Source: Candidatus Sulfopaludibacter sp. SbA3 (GTDB lineage: Bacteria > Acidobacteriota > Terriglobia > Bryobacterales > Bryobacteraceae). From it: a stretch of 64,000 nt of DNA. Below, one piece after another: positions 1 to 9,400 of the stretch. A program made the translations under genes and the position numbers. The notes under the pieces are model-generated. The model was given only the letters and a program-made list of their open reading frames with translations, was not told the DNA's origin and searched no databases. Each line of letters starts with the position of its first letter. The first letter of the stretch is position 1. The DNA is taken from assembly GCA_945890485.1 (NCBI GenBank), contig CAMDCN010000002.1, positions 124,001 to 188,000 of the forward strand, written 5' to 3'.

Positions 1-577
1 CAAAAAAAGGAGCCACCCGTTGCACTGCACGGCGAACTTGCAGTAGGGACTCCGGATAGCGCTCCTGCATCAGATAGAGAATAGACGCCAAGTTCGATCC
101 ATCGCCCCGGAAATACGAATTGTTGTCAACATCGACGGTCTTTCGCATCAAAGAGGAGACGCCTGCGTCCGCAAAGTGAAAGGTCTCCCACCGGTACATC
201 GCCAAGTACGTCAATACCGAGCGCAGACCAGGGGTGTCTAAACGCTTGGACAAGCGTAATGTATCGCCCGACGTAGCCACGAGTGCAAAATCGAGCGGAA
301 GGCGGAACTCGCTCAGCGAAGCCGCTAAGTCGATTTCCTTGGTCACCTTTGATCCGAAATGGAGCAAACTCTCGGCGCCGCCCGCTCGAGCCACATACTC
401 CTCAAGCCTTACCTCCACGATCGCGCGAAAGAGCCCGAACACCCCCAAAAAATTGGACTTTCCCGCCCCATTCGCCCCAATCAACACATTCAGCGGCCGA
501 AGCTCCAGGTTCTCCAACGCCCGGATCCCCTTAAACCCCCGCACCGTGATCGTCTTTATCGCATTGTTCCCCAGCAC
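1..577 (-). CDS. AAA family ATPase (RecF/OLD-like), C-terminal part cut off by the window edge
   Basis: Reading the minus strand from a GTG at 577 gives 192 open codons that run off the left edge. Residues 34-41 are a perfect Walker A loop (GANGAGKS), placed after the opening RGFKGI that is typical of AAA_21/RecF/OLD-type predicted ATPases. An in-frame TAG at 587-589 and a GGGAG just before the GTG fix the start. Proteins of this family couple ATP hydrolysis to DNA repair or to defence and toxin functions; any C-terminal nuclease domain would lie outside the window, so the role is open. It starts 16 bases after the GtrA gene on the same strand and is probably cotranscribed with it. Confidence 0.8.
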   Translation of the reverse strand, partial: MLGNNAIKTITVRGFKGIRALENLELRPLNVLIGANGAGKSNFLGVFGLFRAIVEVRLEEYVARAGGAESLLHFGSKVTKEIDLAASLSEFRLPLDFALVATSGDTLRLSKRLDTPGLRSVLTYLAMYRWETFHFADAGVSSLMRKTVDVDNNSYFRGDGSNLASILYLMQERYPESLLQVRRAVQRVAPFF

Positions 578-593
578 GCTCCCAGTCTACCCC

Positions 594-995
594 TCACCGT
601 GATCCCGGCAGCAGAACCTTCTTAAACACCAAAAACTGCCCAATCACGAAGTTAATCCCCCCCGACCCCACAATCGCCAACGGCGTCGCCACCAACGTCG
701 GCAATCCAAACACCCCGACCAACACCCGCATCGCAAACAAATTCGCCAACAAAGCCACCGTTCCCGTCCCCAACTGATACTTCCAAGCCCGCGTGCCCCA
801 ATACGGCTGCCCCGCCGTCTTCCACGTCCAATGCTCATGCCAAACGAAGTTGTGCGCTAGCGTCACCTCCACCGCCAACACCGTCGCCACCAGGTAATGC
901 AGGCCCGCCACATCCCGCCCCAAGTACAGCGCCACCGTCTGCACCACCGACCCCAACACCCCCACCACACAAAATCGCAGCCAAAGTTTGAACAC
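594..995 (-). CDS. GtrA-like membrane protein
   Basis: 133 residues, the usual GtrA size. There are four hydrophobic segments (about 5-25, 30-50, 78-98, 102-122) and the family hallmark HNFVWHEHWTW (about residues 48-58) after the second helix. GtrA proteins are thought to move or position polyprenyl-phosphate-linked sugars for a GT2 partner during cell-surface glycosylation. The nearest GT2 gene is 3 kb away (3983-5374), not adjacent, so partnership is only a possibility. The start is a GTG preceded by GAGGGTG at a good spacing. The downstream AAA ATPase is unlikely to be functionally related. Confidence 0.85.
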   Translation of the reverse strand: MFKLWLRFCVVGVLGSVVQTVALYLGRDVAGLHYLVATVLAVEVTLAHNFVWHEHWTWKTAGQPYWGTRAWKYQLGTGTVALLANLFAMRVLVGVFGLPTLVATPLAIVGSGGINFVIGQFLVFKKVLLPGSR

Positions 996-1030
996 GGCAC
1001 CCTCAGTGTAGCCGTTTAGAATAGAAGTTT

Positions 1031-2392
1031 ATGTCCAGAACCTACGACCTCACCCCACGCCCCGTCCCCCGCGTGGAAACATCCCTCCGCCGCATCGTGA
1101 CGGACTTCCCCGTCCCCGAGTCCATCCCGATCCTCAAACAACTCGCCGAGTACGAGCCCGCCGCCATGCAGGGCCAACCCCCCGTCGTCTGGGACTCCGC
1201 CCTCAACACCACCGTCCGCGACCGCTGGGGCAACCAGTGGATCGACTGGTCCTCCGGCGTCCTCATCACCAACGCCGGCCACGGCCGCCCCGAAATCGTA
1301 GACGCCATCGTCAAACAGGCCCAGCACGGCCTCCTCACCAACTACTGCTTCCCCAACGAGGTCCGCGCCAACTTCGTCAAGCGCCTCTCCGACCTCATGC
1401 CGGAACCCCACAAGAAGGTGTTCCTCCTTACTGTCGGCTCGGAAACCGTCGAATGCGCCATCAAGCTCTCCCGCGCCCACGGCGTTAAGGTCGGCGGCCC
1501 CAACAAGAACGTCATCGTCTCCTATGAAAAGGCCTTCCACGGCCGCACCCTCGGCTCCCAGCAGGCCGGTGGCATCCCCGCGCTCAAAGAGTGGATCGTC
1601 AATCTCGACCCCGGGTTCGTCCAGGTTCCTTTCCCCGATGGCTTCCGCACGGAAGACACCTCCTTTGAGTTCTTCCTCAAGTCCCTCGAAGCCCGCAACG
1701 TCACCGCCGGGCAAGTCGCCGGCGTCATCATGGAGACCTACCAGGGCGGCTCCGCCTCCTTCGCCCCCGTCGAGTACATGCAGCGGATGCGCCAGTGGTG
1801 TACCGAAAACGACATCCTCCTCACCTGCGACGAAGTCCAGGCCGGCTTCGGCCGCACCGGCACCTTCTCCGGCTTCGAACACTATGGCATCGTCCCGGAC
1901 CTCTCCACCTGGGGAAAGGGCATCTCCAGCTCCCTCCCCATCGCCTGCATCATCGGCTCCCGCGAAGTCATGGACCTCTTCCCTCCGGGCTCGATGACCT
2001 CCACGCATTCCGGCAACCCCGTTTGCGCCGCCGCCGCCCTCGCCTCGCTCGACCTGATCCTCAACGAGAATCTCGTCGAAAATGCTCGCGTGATGGGCGA
2101 CCGCATGTTGAACTACTTCCGCAACATGAAGGCCAAGTACCCGCAGATCGGCTGGGTCGATGGCAAAGGCCTCGTCGCCGGCATCGCCTGCGTCAAGCCC
2201 GGCACCAAGGACCCCGATCCAGACCTCGCCTGGAATGCCATCCGCGCCTCCATTGAGCGGGGCGTCCTCATGTTCTCCCCCGTCGGCTTTGGCGGCGGCA
2301 CCATCAAGGTCTGCCCGCCGCTCAATATCACCCAGGAAGCCGTCGACGAATCGCTGGCCGTGTTCGAGGAAGCCTTCGTCTCATGCCTCTAA
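1031..2392 (+). CDS. Class III pyridoxal-phosphate aminotransferase
   Basis: 453 residues, standard for class III (omega/4-aminobutyrate/acetylornithine type) transaminases. The cofactor signature is clear: CDEVQAGFGRTG (Asp contacts the pyridine nitrogen) followed by DLSTWGKGISS, in which Lys296 should form the Schiff base. The enzyme moves an amino group between an omega-amino compound or amino acid and a 2-oxo acid in the cytoplasm. The next gene, a Gfo/Idh/MocA dehydrogenase, starts 10 bases before this stop, so the two are translationally linked. This suggests an amino-sugar or amino-polyol route rather than plain 4-aminobutyrate breakdown. The exact substrate cannot be read from sequence. 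Confidence 0.9.
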   Translation: MSRTYDLTPRPVPRVETSLRRIVTDFPVPESIPILKQLAEYEPAAMQGQPPVVWDSALNTTVRDRWGNQWIDWSSGVLITNAGHGRPEIVDAIVKQAQHGLLTNYCFPNEVRANFVKRLSDLMPEPHKKVFLLTVGSETVECAIKLSRAHGVKVGGPNKNVIVSYEKAFHGRTLGSQQAGGIPALKEWIVNLDPGFVQVPFPDGFRTEDTSFEFFLKSLEARNVTAGQVAGVIMETYQGGSASFAPVEYMQRMRQWCTENDILLTCDEVQAGFGRTGTFSGFEHYGIVPDLSTWGKGISSSLPIACIIGSREVMDLFPPGSMTSTHSGNPVCAAAALASLDLILNENLVENARVMGDRMLNYFRNMKAKYPQIGWVDGKGLVAGIACVKPGTKDPDPDLAWNAIRASIERGVLMFSPVGFGGGTIKVCPPLNITQEAVDESLAVFEEAFVSCL

Positions 2393-3600
2393 CGCCCACC
2401 CTCGTCATTGGAGGAGGCATGATCACGCACGATCAGCTCCTCCCGGCGCTCTACCACCGCCAGCGCCAGGGCCGTCTCGGCGAAATCACCATCTGCGCCC
2501 AACACCAGCGCACCGTGGCCGCCCTCGCCAGCGCCCCGGCGATTCTCAAAGCCTTCCCGGGCCAGTCCTTCCGTGCCTTCCCCACCACGGAAGGCGCCCA
2601 GCCCCATCTCTATAAGGATCTCCTCAAAGAGCTCCCGCCGTTCTCGACGGTTCTCGTCGCCCTCCCCGATCAGCTCCACTTCGCCGCCGTCATGGACGCC
2701 CTCGAAGCTAACCAGCACGTCCTCTGCGTCAAGCCCCTCGTTCTCACGGCGAAGGAAGCGGAAACCATCGCCGAAACCGCCCAAGCTAAGGGCCTCCTCG
2801 TCGCCGTCGAATACCACAAGCGCTTCGACGACCGCGCCCACAAAGCCCGCAGCTTCTACCGCGACGGCCGCCTCGGCGACTTCAAGCTCGGCACCGCCCG
2901 CCTGATGGAGAAGTGGTACTACCGCGACTCCAACTTCCAAAACTGGTGTACGAAGGAAAACACAGACACCTTCACCTACATCGGCTGCCACTACGTCGAC
3001 CTCGTCCACTTCATCACGGGGCTGCTGCCGGTCGCCGTTTCGAACTACGGCATCGTCGACACGTATCCCAACGGCCGCGAAGGCTACCTTTGGTGTGATA
3101 CCCGCGTCCGCTGGAACAACGGCGCCGTGCTGAACGTCCAGACCTCGCTCTGCTACCCCAATGAGGCCGCCGGGCCCAACACCCAGGGCATTACGCTGTA
3201 TTGCAGCGGCCCCTCCGGCGCCATGCTCGATCACTCCGATCAGTACCGCGGCCTGGCCTACTCGCTGACGTCGAAAGCCAGTTCCCCCGGCGCCACGTTC
3301 TACACCGAACCCAGTCCGGACTACTTCCAGTACAACGACCTCGGCGGCCCCGGCCTCGTCCCCGTCGGCTACGGCGTCCGCAGCGTCGACTACATTCTCG
3401 ATACCATCGACTCGCTCGCCGGCCTCGACCTCCCCGCCCGCCAGGCGGCTCTCCAGGCCATCGACGAGAAGGGCATCCTCGCCACGCCATCGAATTCGCG
3501 CTACAACGAACTCGTCGTCGAGGCCGGCCGCCTGTCGATCCTCAGCGGCGGCCGCGAAGCCGTCATCGATTACAATTCCCACACCGTCGCGCTCGCATGA
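2383..3600 (+). CDS. Gfo/Idh/MocA-family NAD(P)-dependent oxidoreductase
   Basis: 405 residues. The N-terminal Rossmann fold begins VIGGGMIT (residues 7-14), and the family Lys-Pro appears in CVKPLVLTAKEA (about 108-119) where most relatives have EKP. A GCHYVDLVHF stretch near residue 205 supplies the conserved His/Asp of the C-terminal substrate domain. Members oxidise or reduce sugars, inositols and their amino derivatives. The start overlaps the aminotransferase by 10 bases, and the stop overlaps the next start (ATGA), so the three genes form one transcription unit. The substrate is unknown; an oxidation/transamination pair acting on one sugar is a reasonable inference. Confidence 0.88.
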   Translation: MPLTPTLVIGGGMITHDQLLPALYHRQRQGRLGEITICAQHQRTVAALASAPAILKAFPGQSFRAFPTTEGAQPHLYKDLLKELPPFSTVLVALPDQLHFAAVMDALEANQHVLCVKPLVLTAKEAETIAETAQAKGLLVAVEYHKRFDDRAHKARSFYRDGRLGDFKLGTARLMEKWYYRDSNFQNWCTKENTDTFTYIGCHYVDLVHFITGLLPVAVSNYGIVDTYPNGREGYLWCDTRVRWNNGAVLNVQTSLCYPNEAAGPNTQGITLYCSGPSGAMLDHSDQYRGLAYSLTSKASSPGATFYTEPSPDYFQYNDLGGPGLVPVGYGVRSVDYILDTIDSLAGLDLPARQAALQAIDEKGILATPSNSRYNELVVEAGRLSILSGGREAVIDYNSHTVALA

Positions 3601-3953
3601 CCAACGAAGAAGTTCAGTCCTACCTCGACGACAACGGCTACCCAGCCCACGTCGTCGAGGCCGGCGCGCCCGGTCTCATCCAACGCTGGAACGCCTTCGT
3701 CGCCGAAGTCGAATCCGGCTACCCCTACCGCCTTCGCGATTACCGCTACGACCTCGATCTCCGCGGCGTTATCGACCTTGCGGGCTTGGCGTTCGAAGTC
3801 GCCGACGCCGATGCCCGACTCGCCGCCCTCCTCACGGAAACCGAACTCCGCATCTGGGAGTCTTCTTCCACCAACCCCTGGTGGGACTACGGCTATCCAC
3901 GCAACGCCGGCCGCGATTTTCTCCGCGACCTAAAGAACGAACTGCAAGCGTAG
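3597..3953 (+). CDS. Small conserved protein of unknown function, third gene of a sugar-catabolic operon
   Basis: 118 residues starting at the ATG inside the ATGA overlap with the dehydrogenase stop. It is acidic and Tyr/Asp/Arg-rich, mostly helical by eye, with no signal peptide or membrane segment and no motif I recognise. A WESSSTNPWWDYGYP stretch near residue 87 is distinctive. Four-base overlap and the same C-ending codon style as its neighbours support a real gene translated with the aminotransferase and dehydrogenase. It might be a small accessory or regulatory partner of those enzymes; no function can be assigned. Confidence 0.75.
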   Translation: MTNEEVQSYLDDNGYPAHVVEAGAPGLIQRWNAFVAEVESGYPYRLRDYRYDLDLRGVIDLAGLAFEVADADARLAALLTETELRIWESSSTNPWWDYGYPRNAGRDFLRDLKNELQA

Positions 3954-3982
3954 CCCCCCTGCCATTGCCTCCCCTACCAGGT

Positions 3983-5374
3983 TTACCGGCACTTGATCCT
4001 AAAGAACCCGATGATCGTCATTCGCAGCAACTCGAACCCATGGCGGAACCGGCTGATATTGGTCGACCCGTACGTTCGGGCCGCATACCGGATCGGAACA
4101 TTCACCACGCCCAATTGCAATACGGACGCCGGAAACAACAGTTCGAAATCTCCAAATGGATCAAAGTCGCCGAAATCGCGCCGCCAAACCCTCAGCCTTT
4201 CGTAGTCGTGACGAGCCAACAACTTCGTCCCGCACAGCGAATCCCCCAGCCGGGTACTGAGAACATAGCTCAAACTAGCGGCAAAGAACACATTGCCGAG
4301 ATGGTTCAGGAACCGCATCGCCCCTCCTTCCATCGGGTACAACAATCGCGAACCGTTGATGAAGTCTCCGTGCCCACCAACATACGCGTCATAAAAGCGC
4401 CGCAGCATCTCCGGTGGCATCGTCAGGTCCGCATCCAGAATCGTCAATAGCGGCATCGTCGCCATCGAAAACCCTAGCCGCACCGCATCCGCCTTCCCCT
4501 TACCCGTCTGCTTAGCCGAAAGGATTCGCATCTTGCCCCTATAGCTCTGGCGCACCCGCTCAATCTCTTCCCACGTCCCGTCCGAAGAATGTCCCTCGAT
4601 GAAGATCACCTCCATCGGACAATCCAAATCAGGCATCCGCTGCAGCGCCGCCCCGATGTTTCCAAACTCGTTCCGCGCCGGAACTACCACCGTCAGGCCT
4701 GGCCGCCCCGTCGAAGTTACTGTTGGTCGCATCACGAGGACACAACCAAAGGCCAGCCAACGTAAACCCGGGAGCAGCGGGAACACCCGGTTGACCACCC
4801 AGCCCAGGCCCGCGAACCGTATCGGTGCATAGCCGCACGGCGAACAACTCAACAGTTCATACCCGCTCAGCCGCGCTAGCCCCTCAGCGTCGACCATCCG
4901 AAAAAACGTCTTTGGCATGGGGCCCTTCCGCAGGCCCAATGAGGTCCCCAACGCATAAATGACCTTCAGGTACGGGTTGTAGGCCACAGCCACCACCCGA
5001 TCATTGCGACCTAACTTCGGCCTCAGTTCCTCGAGCATCCCTTGAATATCCAAGGAGTAGTTAAACGTGCCGTTGATCAACACCGCTCGCCGTTTGTCCG
5101 GCGATGGCTCCGTCTCCAGCGTCTCCTGGCCCACCTTCTTCGCGCAAACGATCATCTCCAGCAACTTGCCCCGGTCATGCTCCAAGCGCGAATGCTGCAC
5201 CAATTCGTCGTAGTAGCGCGTGATCGTCGAGATGCGCTCTGCGATCGCCTGATGTATGTAGTGGCTTCGAATCCCAGCACGTTCCAACGCACTCCTCCGG
5301 AAATCCAAGTTAGCAACTTCCGCCCAGCCTCGCGTCCCGTCCCCGATTCCGATAAACTCCCTCCATCGGAGCAC
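3983..5374 (-). CDS. GT2-family glycosyltransferase with a degenerate methyltransferase-like N-terminal domain
   Basis: 463 residues from a GTG at 5374. Residues about 222-445 are a GT2/DPM1-like transferase: TVVVPARNEFGNIG at the nucleotide-binding start, DADLTMP as the metal-binding DxD-type motif, and NGSRLLYP and GDSLCGTKLL further on. The first ~215 residues resemble the C-terminal half of class I SAM methyltransferases (an INGTFNYSLD strand region and an AYNPYLK stretch), but the glycine-rich SAM motif is missing. No transmembrane anchor is obvious. It probably transfers a sugar to a polyprenyl phosphate or surface glycan. The start lies only 2 bases from the divergent aldo/keto reductase start, so a later start is possible. 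Confidence 0.82.
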   Translation of the reverse strand: MLRWREFIGIGDGTRGWAEVANLDFRRSALERAGIRSHYIHQAIAERISTITRYYDELVQHSRLEHDRGKLLEMIVCAKKVGQETLETEPSPDKRRAVLINGTFNYSLDIQGMLEELRPKLGRNDRVVAVAYNPYLKVIYALGTSLGLRKGPMPKTFFRMVDAEGLARLSGYELLSCSPCGYAPIRFAGLGWVVNRVFPLLPGLRWLAFGCVLVMRPTVTSTGRPGLTVVVPARNEFGNIGAALQRMPDLDCPMEVIFIEGHSSDGTWEEIERVRQSYRGKMRILSAKQTGKGKADAVRLGFSMATMPLLTILDADLTMPPEMLRRFYDAYVGGHGDFINGSRLLYPMEGGAMRFLNHLGNVFFAASLSYVLSTRLGDSLCGTKLLARHDYERLRVWRRDFGDFDPFGDFELLFPASVLQLGVVNVPIRYAARTYGSTNISRFRHGFELLRMTIIGFFRIKCR

Positions 5375-5376
5375 CT

Positions 5377-6381
5377 ATGCCAACCACCTCGAAATCCCGT
5401 CGTCACTTCCTTCAGGCCGCCTCGCTCGCCGCCCTCGCCGATCAGGCCATGGCCCAGTCCTCCGGCGCCGGCCTTCCCCAACGGACCCTCGGTCGCACCG
5501 GCGTCAAAGTCTCCATCGCCTGCCTCGGCGGCTGGCACATCGGCAGCGTCAAGGACGACGCCGAATCCATCCGCATTATGCACGCCGCCATCGACGAAGG
5601 CCTCACTTTCTTCGATAACGCCTGGGACTATCACAACGGCCACTCCGAAGAGGTCATGGGCAAAGCCCTCAAGATGGACAACCGCCGCAGCAAGGTCTTC
5701 CTCATGACCAAGAACTGCGAACGCGACTACGCCGGGTCCATGCGCAACCTCGACGAATCCCTTCGCCGTCTCCAAACCGACCACCTCGACCTCTGGCAGT
5801 TCCACGAAATGGTCTACGATAACGATCCCGACTGGGTCTTCGAAAAGGGCGGCCTCAAGGCCGCTCTCGAAGCCAAGAAGGCCGGCAAGGTCCGCTTCAT
5901 CGGCTTCACCGGCCACAAAGATCCCCAGATCCACCTGAAGATGCTCGGTAAACCCCACGCGTGGGACACCGCTCAGATGCCCATCAACGTCTGCGACGCC
6001 TACTACCGCAGCTTCCAGAAGACTGTCGTCCCGGTCTGCTTGCAGAAGAACGTTGGCGTCATCGGCATGAAGGGCCTCGGCGGTGGCAACACCCAGGGCC
6101 GTCTGCTCGAAACGCTCGGCCTTACGGCGGACGAGTGCTACCGCTATTGCCTCAGCCTCCCCATCGCCACCCAGGTTATGGGCATCACGTCGATGGCGCA
6201 GCTCAAAGCCGACGTCGCCCTCGCCCGCAACTTCAAACCTATGTCCCCCGCCGAAATGGAAGCCCTCCGCGCCCGAGTCAAGGACCAGGCCGGCGACGGC
6301 CGCCATGAACTCTTTAAGAGCTCGAAGATGTACGACGGCCCCCACCACCGCAAGCAGCACGGCTTCTCCACCGAAGGCTAA
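5377..6381 (+). CDS. Tat-exported aldo/keto reductase
   Basis: 334 residues. The N-terminus has a twin-arginine signal (SRRHFLQAASLAAL, residues 7-20) ending near AMA-QS, so the enzyme should fold with its cofactor before export. The (β/α)8 AKR core shows FFDNAWDY (catalytic Asp and Tyr), MTKN (catalytic Lys) and WQFHEM (catalytic His), and ends with a C-terminal cofactor-binding region. It would reduce or oxidise carbonyl or sugar substrates using NADP. GGAG sits 5 bases before the ATG. It faces the glycosyltransferase divergently and is followed by a strong hairpin terminator. Tat-exported AKRs are common in Acidobacteria and Planctomycetes; the substrate is unknown. Confidence 0.88.
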   Translation: MPTTSKSRRHFLQAASLAALADQAMAQSSGAGLPQRTLGRTGVKVSIACLGGWHIGSVKDDAESIRIMHAAIDEGLTFFDNAWDYHNGHSEEVMGKALKMDNRRSKVFLMTKNCERDYAGSMRNLDESLRRLQTDHLDLWQFHEMVYDNDPDWVFEKGGLKAALEAKKAGKVRFIGFTGHKDPQIHLKMLGKPHAWDTAQMPINVCDAYYRSFQKTVVPVCLQKNVGVIGMKGLGGGNTQGRLLETLGLTADECYRYCLSLPIATQVMGITSMAQLKADVALARNFKPMSPAEMEALRARVKDQAGDGRHELFKSSKMYDGPHHRKQHGFSTEG

Positions 6382-6388
6382 AAACAAA

Positions 6389-6414
6389 AAGGGCGCCCGT
6401 TTCGGGGCGCCCTT
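6389..6414. terminator. Bidirectional rho-independent terminator
   Basis: Perfect 10-bp stem (AAGGGCGCCC / GGGCGCCCTT) with a 6-base loop GTTTCG, between the convergent aldo/keto reductase and the TonB-dependent receptor. On the minus strand the stem is followed by TTTTTGTTTTT, a strong U-tract. On the plus strand only CTCGTTTT follows. It therefore chiefly ends the receptor transcript and more weakly the reductase transcript. Confidence 0.85.
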
Positions 6415-6437
6415 CTCGTTTTCGGTTACTGCCTTCT

Positions 6438-9400
6438 TTACCAGAGGAACTTCAACCGCACCTGCATCGTGCGCGGGCTGAAGTTCTGGTTCGACGTCAA
6501 CGCCGGGAACAGCGTCCCGAAGTTGGCGTCGTTCGGGTTCGTGTTGAAGTTGTCGTTGCGGCCAAAGTAGTACTTGTTGATCGCATTGAACGCTTCAAAC
6601 CCGAACTGGAAGCGATACCGCTCGCCGAAGCGCGTCGTCTTCAGGAGCGATGCGTCCAGCGTCGGAACCCGGTGTTTCCGCAGGCTCGGCTGCCGGTTCG
6701 GCGTCTGCCGGCCCGGAGCCGTCTGGCCCGGCGAGTAGTCGCCGACCCACAGCCAGTCGTACTTCGTCAGGTCCGTACCGCAACCCGCCGCTGTCGAATA
6801 CGGCATTGGCGTCTGCGTACCGTTGTTGTTCTGACGCACCACGCAGTTGCCCCAGCCCCGCACCTGGTGCTGGTTCCAGTTGATATCCTGCACGCTCGAA
6901 TCCCGCAGCGGCAGCACGTTCGCCGGATAGTCGGTCGGTTCGCCCGAAGCCCACTGGAAGAAGCTGGTAACCTGCCAACCGCCAATGAACTTGTCGGCCA
7001 GTCCGCTCGCGCCGGCGCCGAACTTCTTGCCTTTGCCGAACGGCAGATCGTAAGAGCCCGTCAGCTTGAACACGTGCGGCCGGTCGTTGAAGTACAAGCT
7101 CCGCTGTTCCACCCGGTTGAATGGATCGGTGAAGCCCCACTGTTCGAGCATCCGCGACCAGGTGTAGTTGGTCGTGATCGTCAGCCCGCTCATGCGAACG
7201 TTGTAGTTGATCTGCAGCGAGTTGTAGCTGATGTTGCCGTCGTTCAAACCCTGCTGCAGCAGGTTCCCATTGAACTGCGGGAAGGGCCGGTTCAGTTGGT
7301 AACGCGACAGCGTCGAAGCCGTGAAGAACGGGGTGCCCGTAAAGGCAGTGTTTCCCCGGAACGGATTCGGCAACTGTTCGTTACAGAAGTTCGGCAAGCC
7401 GCCCTGCAACGCGTCGCATTGCCGCATAAACGAAGCATTCGGGATATTGAGTGGGATCTCGGTCTCATGGTCGCGCGTCCGGCTGCCAATGTAGCTGACA
7501 TCCAACACGCTCCGCGGATTCACCTGATACTGGAACCCGATCGAGAACTGATCGATGCTCGGCAGTTTGAAGTCCGTAGTCCAGTGGTTAAAATCGCGGC
7601 CTACGAAGGTCGCGGAACCCAACCCCGCACCAGCGGGCCGCGAGAAGCCGTTCGGCAACGGATTGCTCAGCAAGCCGGTAATCGGCGTCCGCCCGTCGTC
7701 GAGACTCGTCACGATCGGCGTGTTCGTCTCAAAGCCCAGGCTCCGCAGATTGTTGTTGCTTGGGTTCATATAGTAACGGCCGAAGCCGCCGCGCAGCACC
7801 AGGCGGTCGCTGACCTGGTAGGCCACGCCGATGCGCGGCTGCCAGGTGTTCTTGTAGAGCGTCCCGGAGTTAGCCGGGTTGCTCCCCACGCCCGCGAACT
7901 GAAGGCCGCCGCGCAGATTCATTCCCGGAACCGTGATCGACGAAGCCGCCGGGTCAAAGCCCCGGTTAATCCGGTTGTACTTCTCGCCGGCAGGGGCGTT
8001 GATGTCATACCGCAACCCCAGGTTTAGAGTCAGCTTCCGGCTCACCTTCCAATCGTCCTGGAAGTACAGCGCCGTGTACCAGTTCTGGTAGAACGGATAC
8101 AGCGGGAAGAACTGCTGACCGCCGAGCGTACGGTCGCTCGAGAACCCACCCGGCATGCCCAGCAGGAAGCTGGCGAACGAATCGCCGGAGTCGGCTTCCG
8201 CCTGGTTCCAGTTCCGCCGCGTCCACTGGTCGCTGAAGGTGAACTCCAGGATGTTGCCGCTATTCTGCTGGATGAAGTGGATCCGGCGCAGGTCGACGCC
8301 ACCCTTCAAAGTATGGCTCCGCCAGTTCTTCGTAAGGCCGCCGGTAATGCTGTAGTTGTTCGTGATGTTGATGCTCTGGCCACGTCCCAGCGGGCTATAG
8401 CCGTTGATGTTCCACCGGCCGAAGTACGCCGGGGAAGGCAACTGGCTCGCCAGCGATGACGGCAGACCCAGACTGGTCAGGTCGAAGTTGTCGTTGTCCC
8501 GGCCAAAGCCCTTTTCGATAAACCGGTTGTACGAAGCACGGATGTTCATTACAGTCGTCGGGTTCAACGTGGACACCCAGTCGATCACGTAGGCATCGTT
8601 AATGCGCTGGAACGGCTGCTGCCCGTCCATGCCCGGACCAGAGCAGATGCCGTTCGCGCAGCGCTCTTCCGTACGGTCGTTCGATGCGTGCCGGATAAAG
8701 CTCCTGTGCTTGTCGCCGAAGTTCCAGTCAAATTTCAGAATCAGGTTGTAGAAGTCGTCCTGGTTCACATATGTGGGCAGGATGAAGTTGGTCGTCGAAT
8801 ACCGCTGGCCGGGTTCGATATTGTTCGGCGTCGGCATGAACGCCATTACGCGCCGGGCCACCGGGTCAATCCGGCTCGCGGGAATCTGGTTGTTCGGGAA
8901 CTGCAACCGCACCGGGTTGCCACTCGCGTCCAACGTGGTGTTCATCGGATCGTAGATCCGGATCGCCTGTCCATTCGCCTGGGTCAGCCGGCTGAAATCG
9001 CCTGTCCGCATCTCCGGCTGCGCAAAGCTGTTCCGCAGCGGATTCGGCGTCCCTTCCCGGTAGCCTTCATAGGCGCCCATATAGAACAGCTTCACGGGGC
9101 CGTCTTTCTTCAGCAGCTTCGGGAAGTAGATCGGGCCGTCCACCTGAACCCCGTACTGGTCCATGTTGCCGTTCGGCCGCGGCGCGTTCTCAATACCGTT
9201 CGTCCGTCCGCGCGCATTGTTCTGGAACGAGTTCGCGTTCAGCGGCGCCCGCCGCAAGAACTCAAACGCCGAACCATGATGCTTCGCCCCGCCCGATTTC
9301 AGAATTACGTTCACCACGCCCCCGCCCGTGCGGCCATACGCCGCATCGTACGAGTTCGTCTGAATCGCAAACTCCTGCACCGCGTCCACCACCGGCACGT

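Noticed and set aside
1016-2008. Long minus-strand open frame (330 codons) opposite the aminotransferase
   Set aside because: It is the mirror of a GC-rich coding sequence; the reading is Gly/Asp/Glu/Ala-rich without motifs, while the plus strand encodes a clear enzyme.
2389-3582. 397-codon minus-strand frame opposite the Gfo/Idh/MocA gene
   Set aside because: Low-complexity Val/Glu/Gly/Asp reading with no family traits; the plus strand carries all dehydrogenase motifs.
5152-6387. 411-codon minus-strand frame across the aldo/keto reductase
   Set aside because: Shadow of the reductase with no recognisable domains; it also runs into the glycosyltransferase gene.
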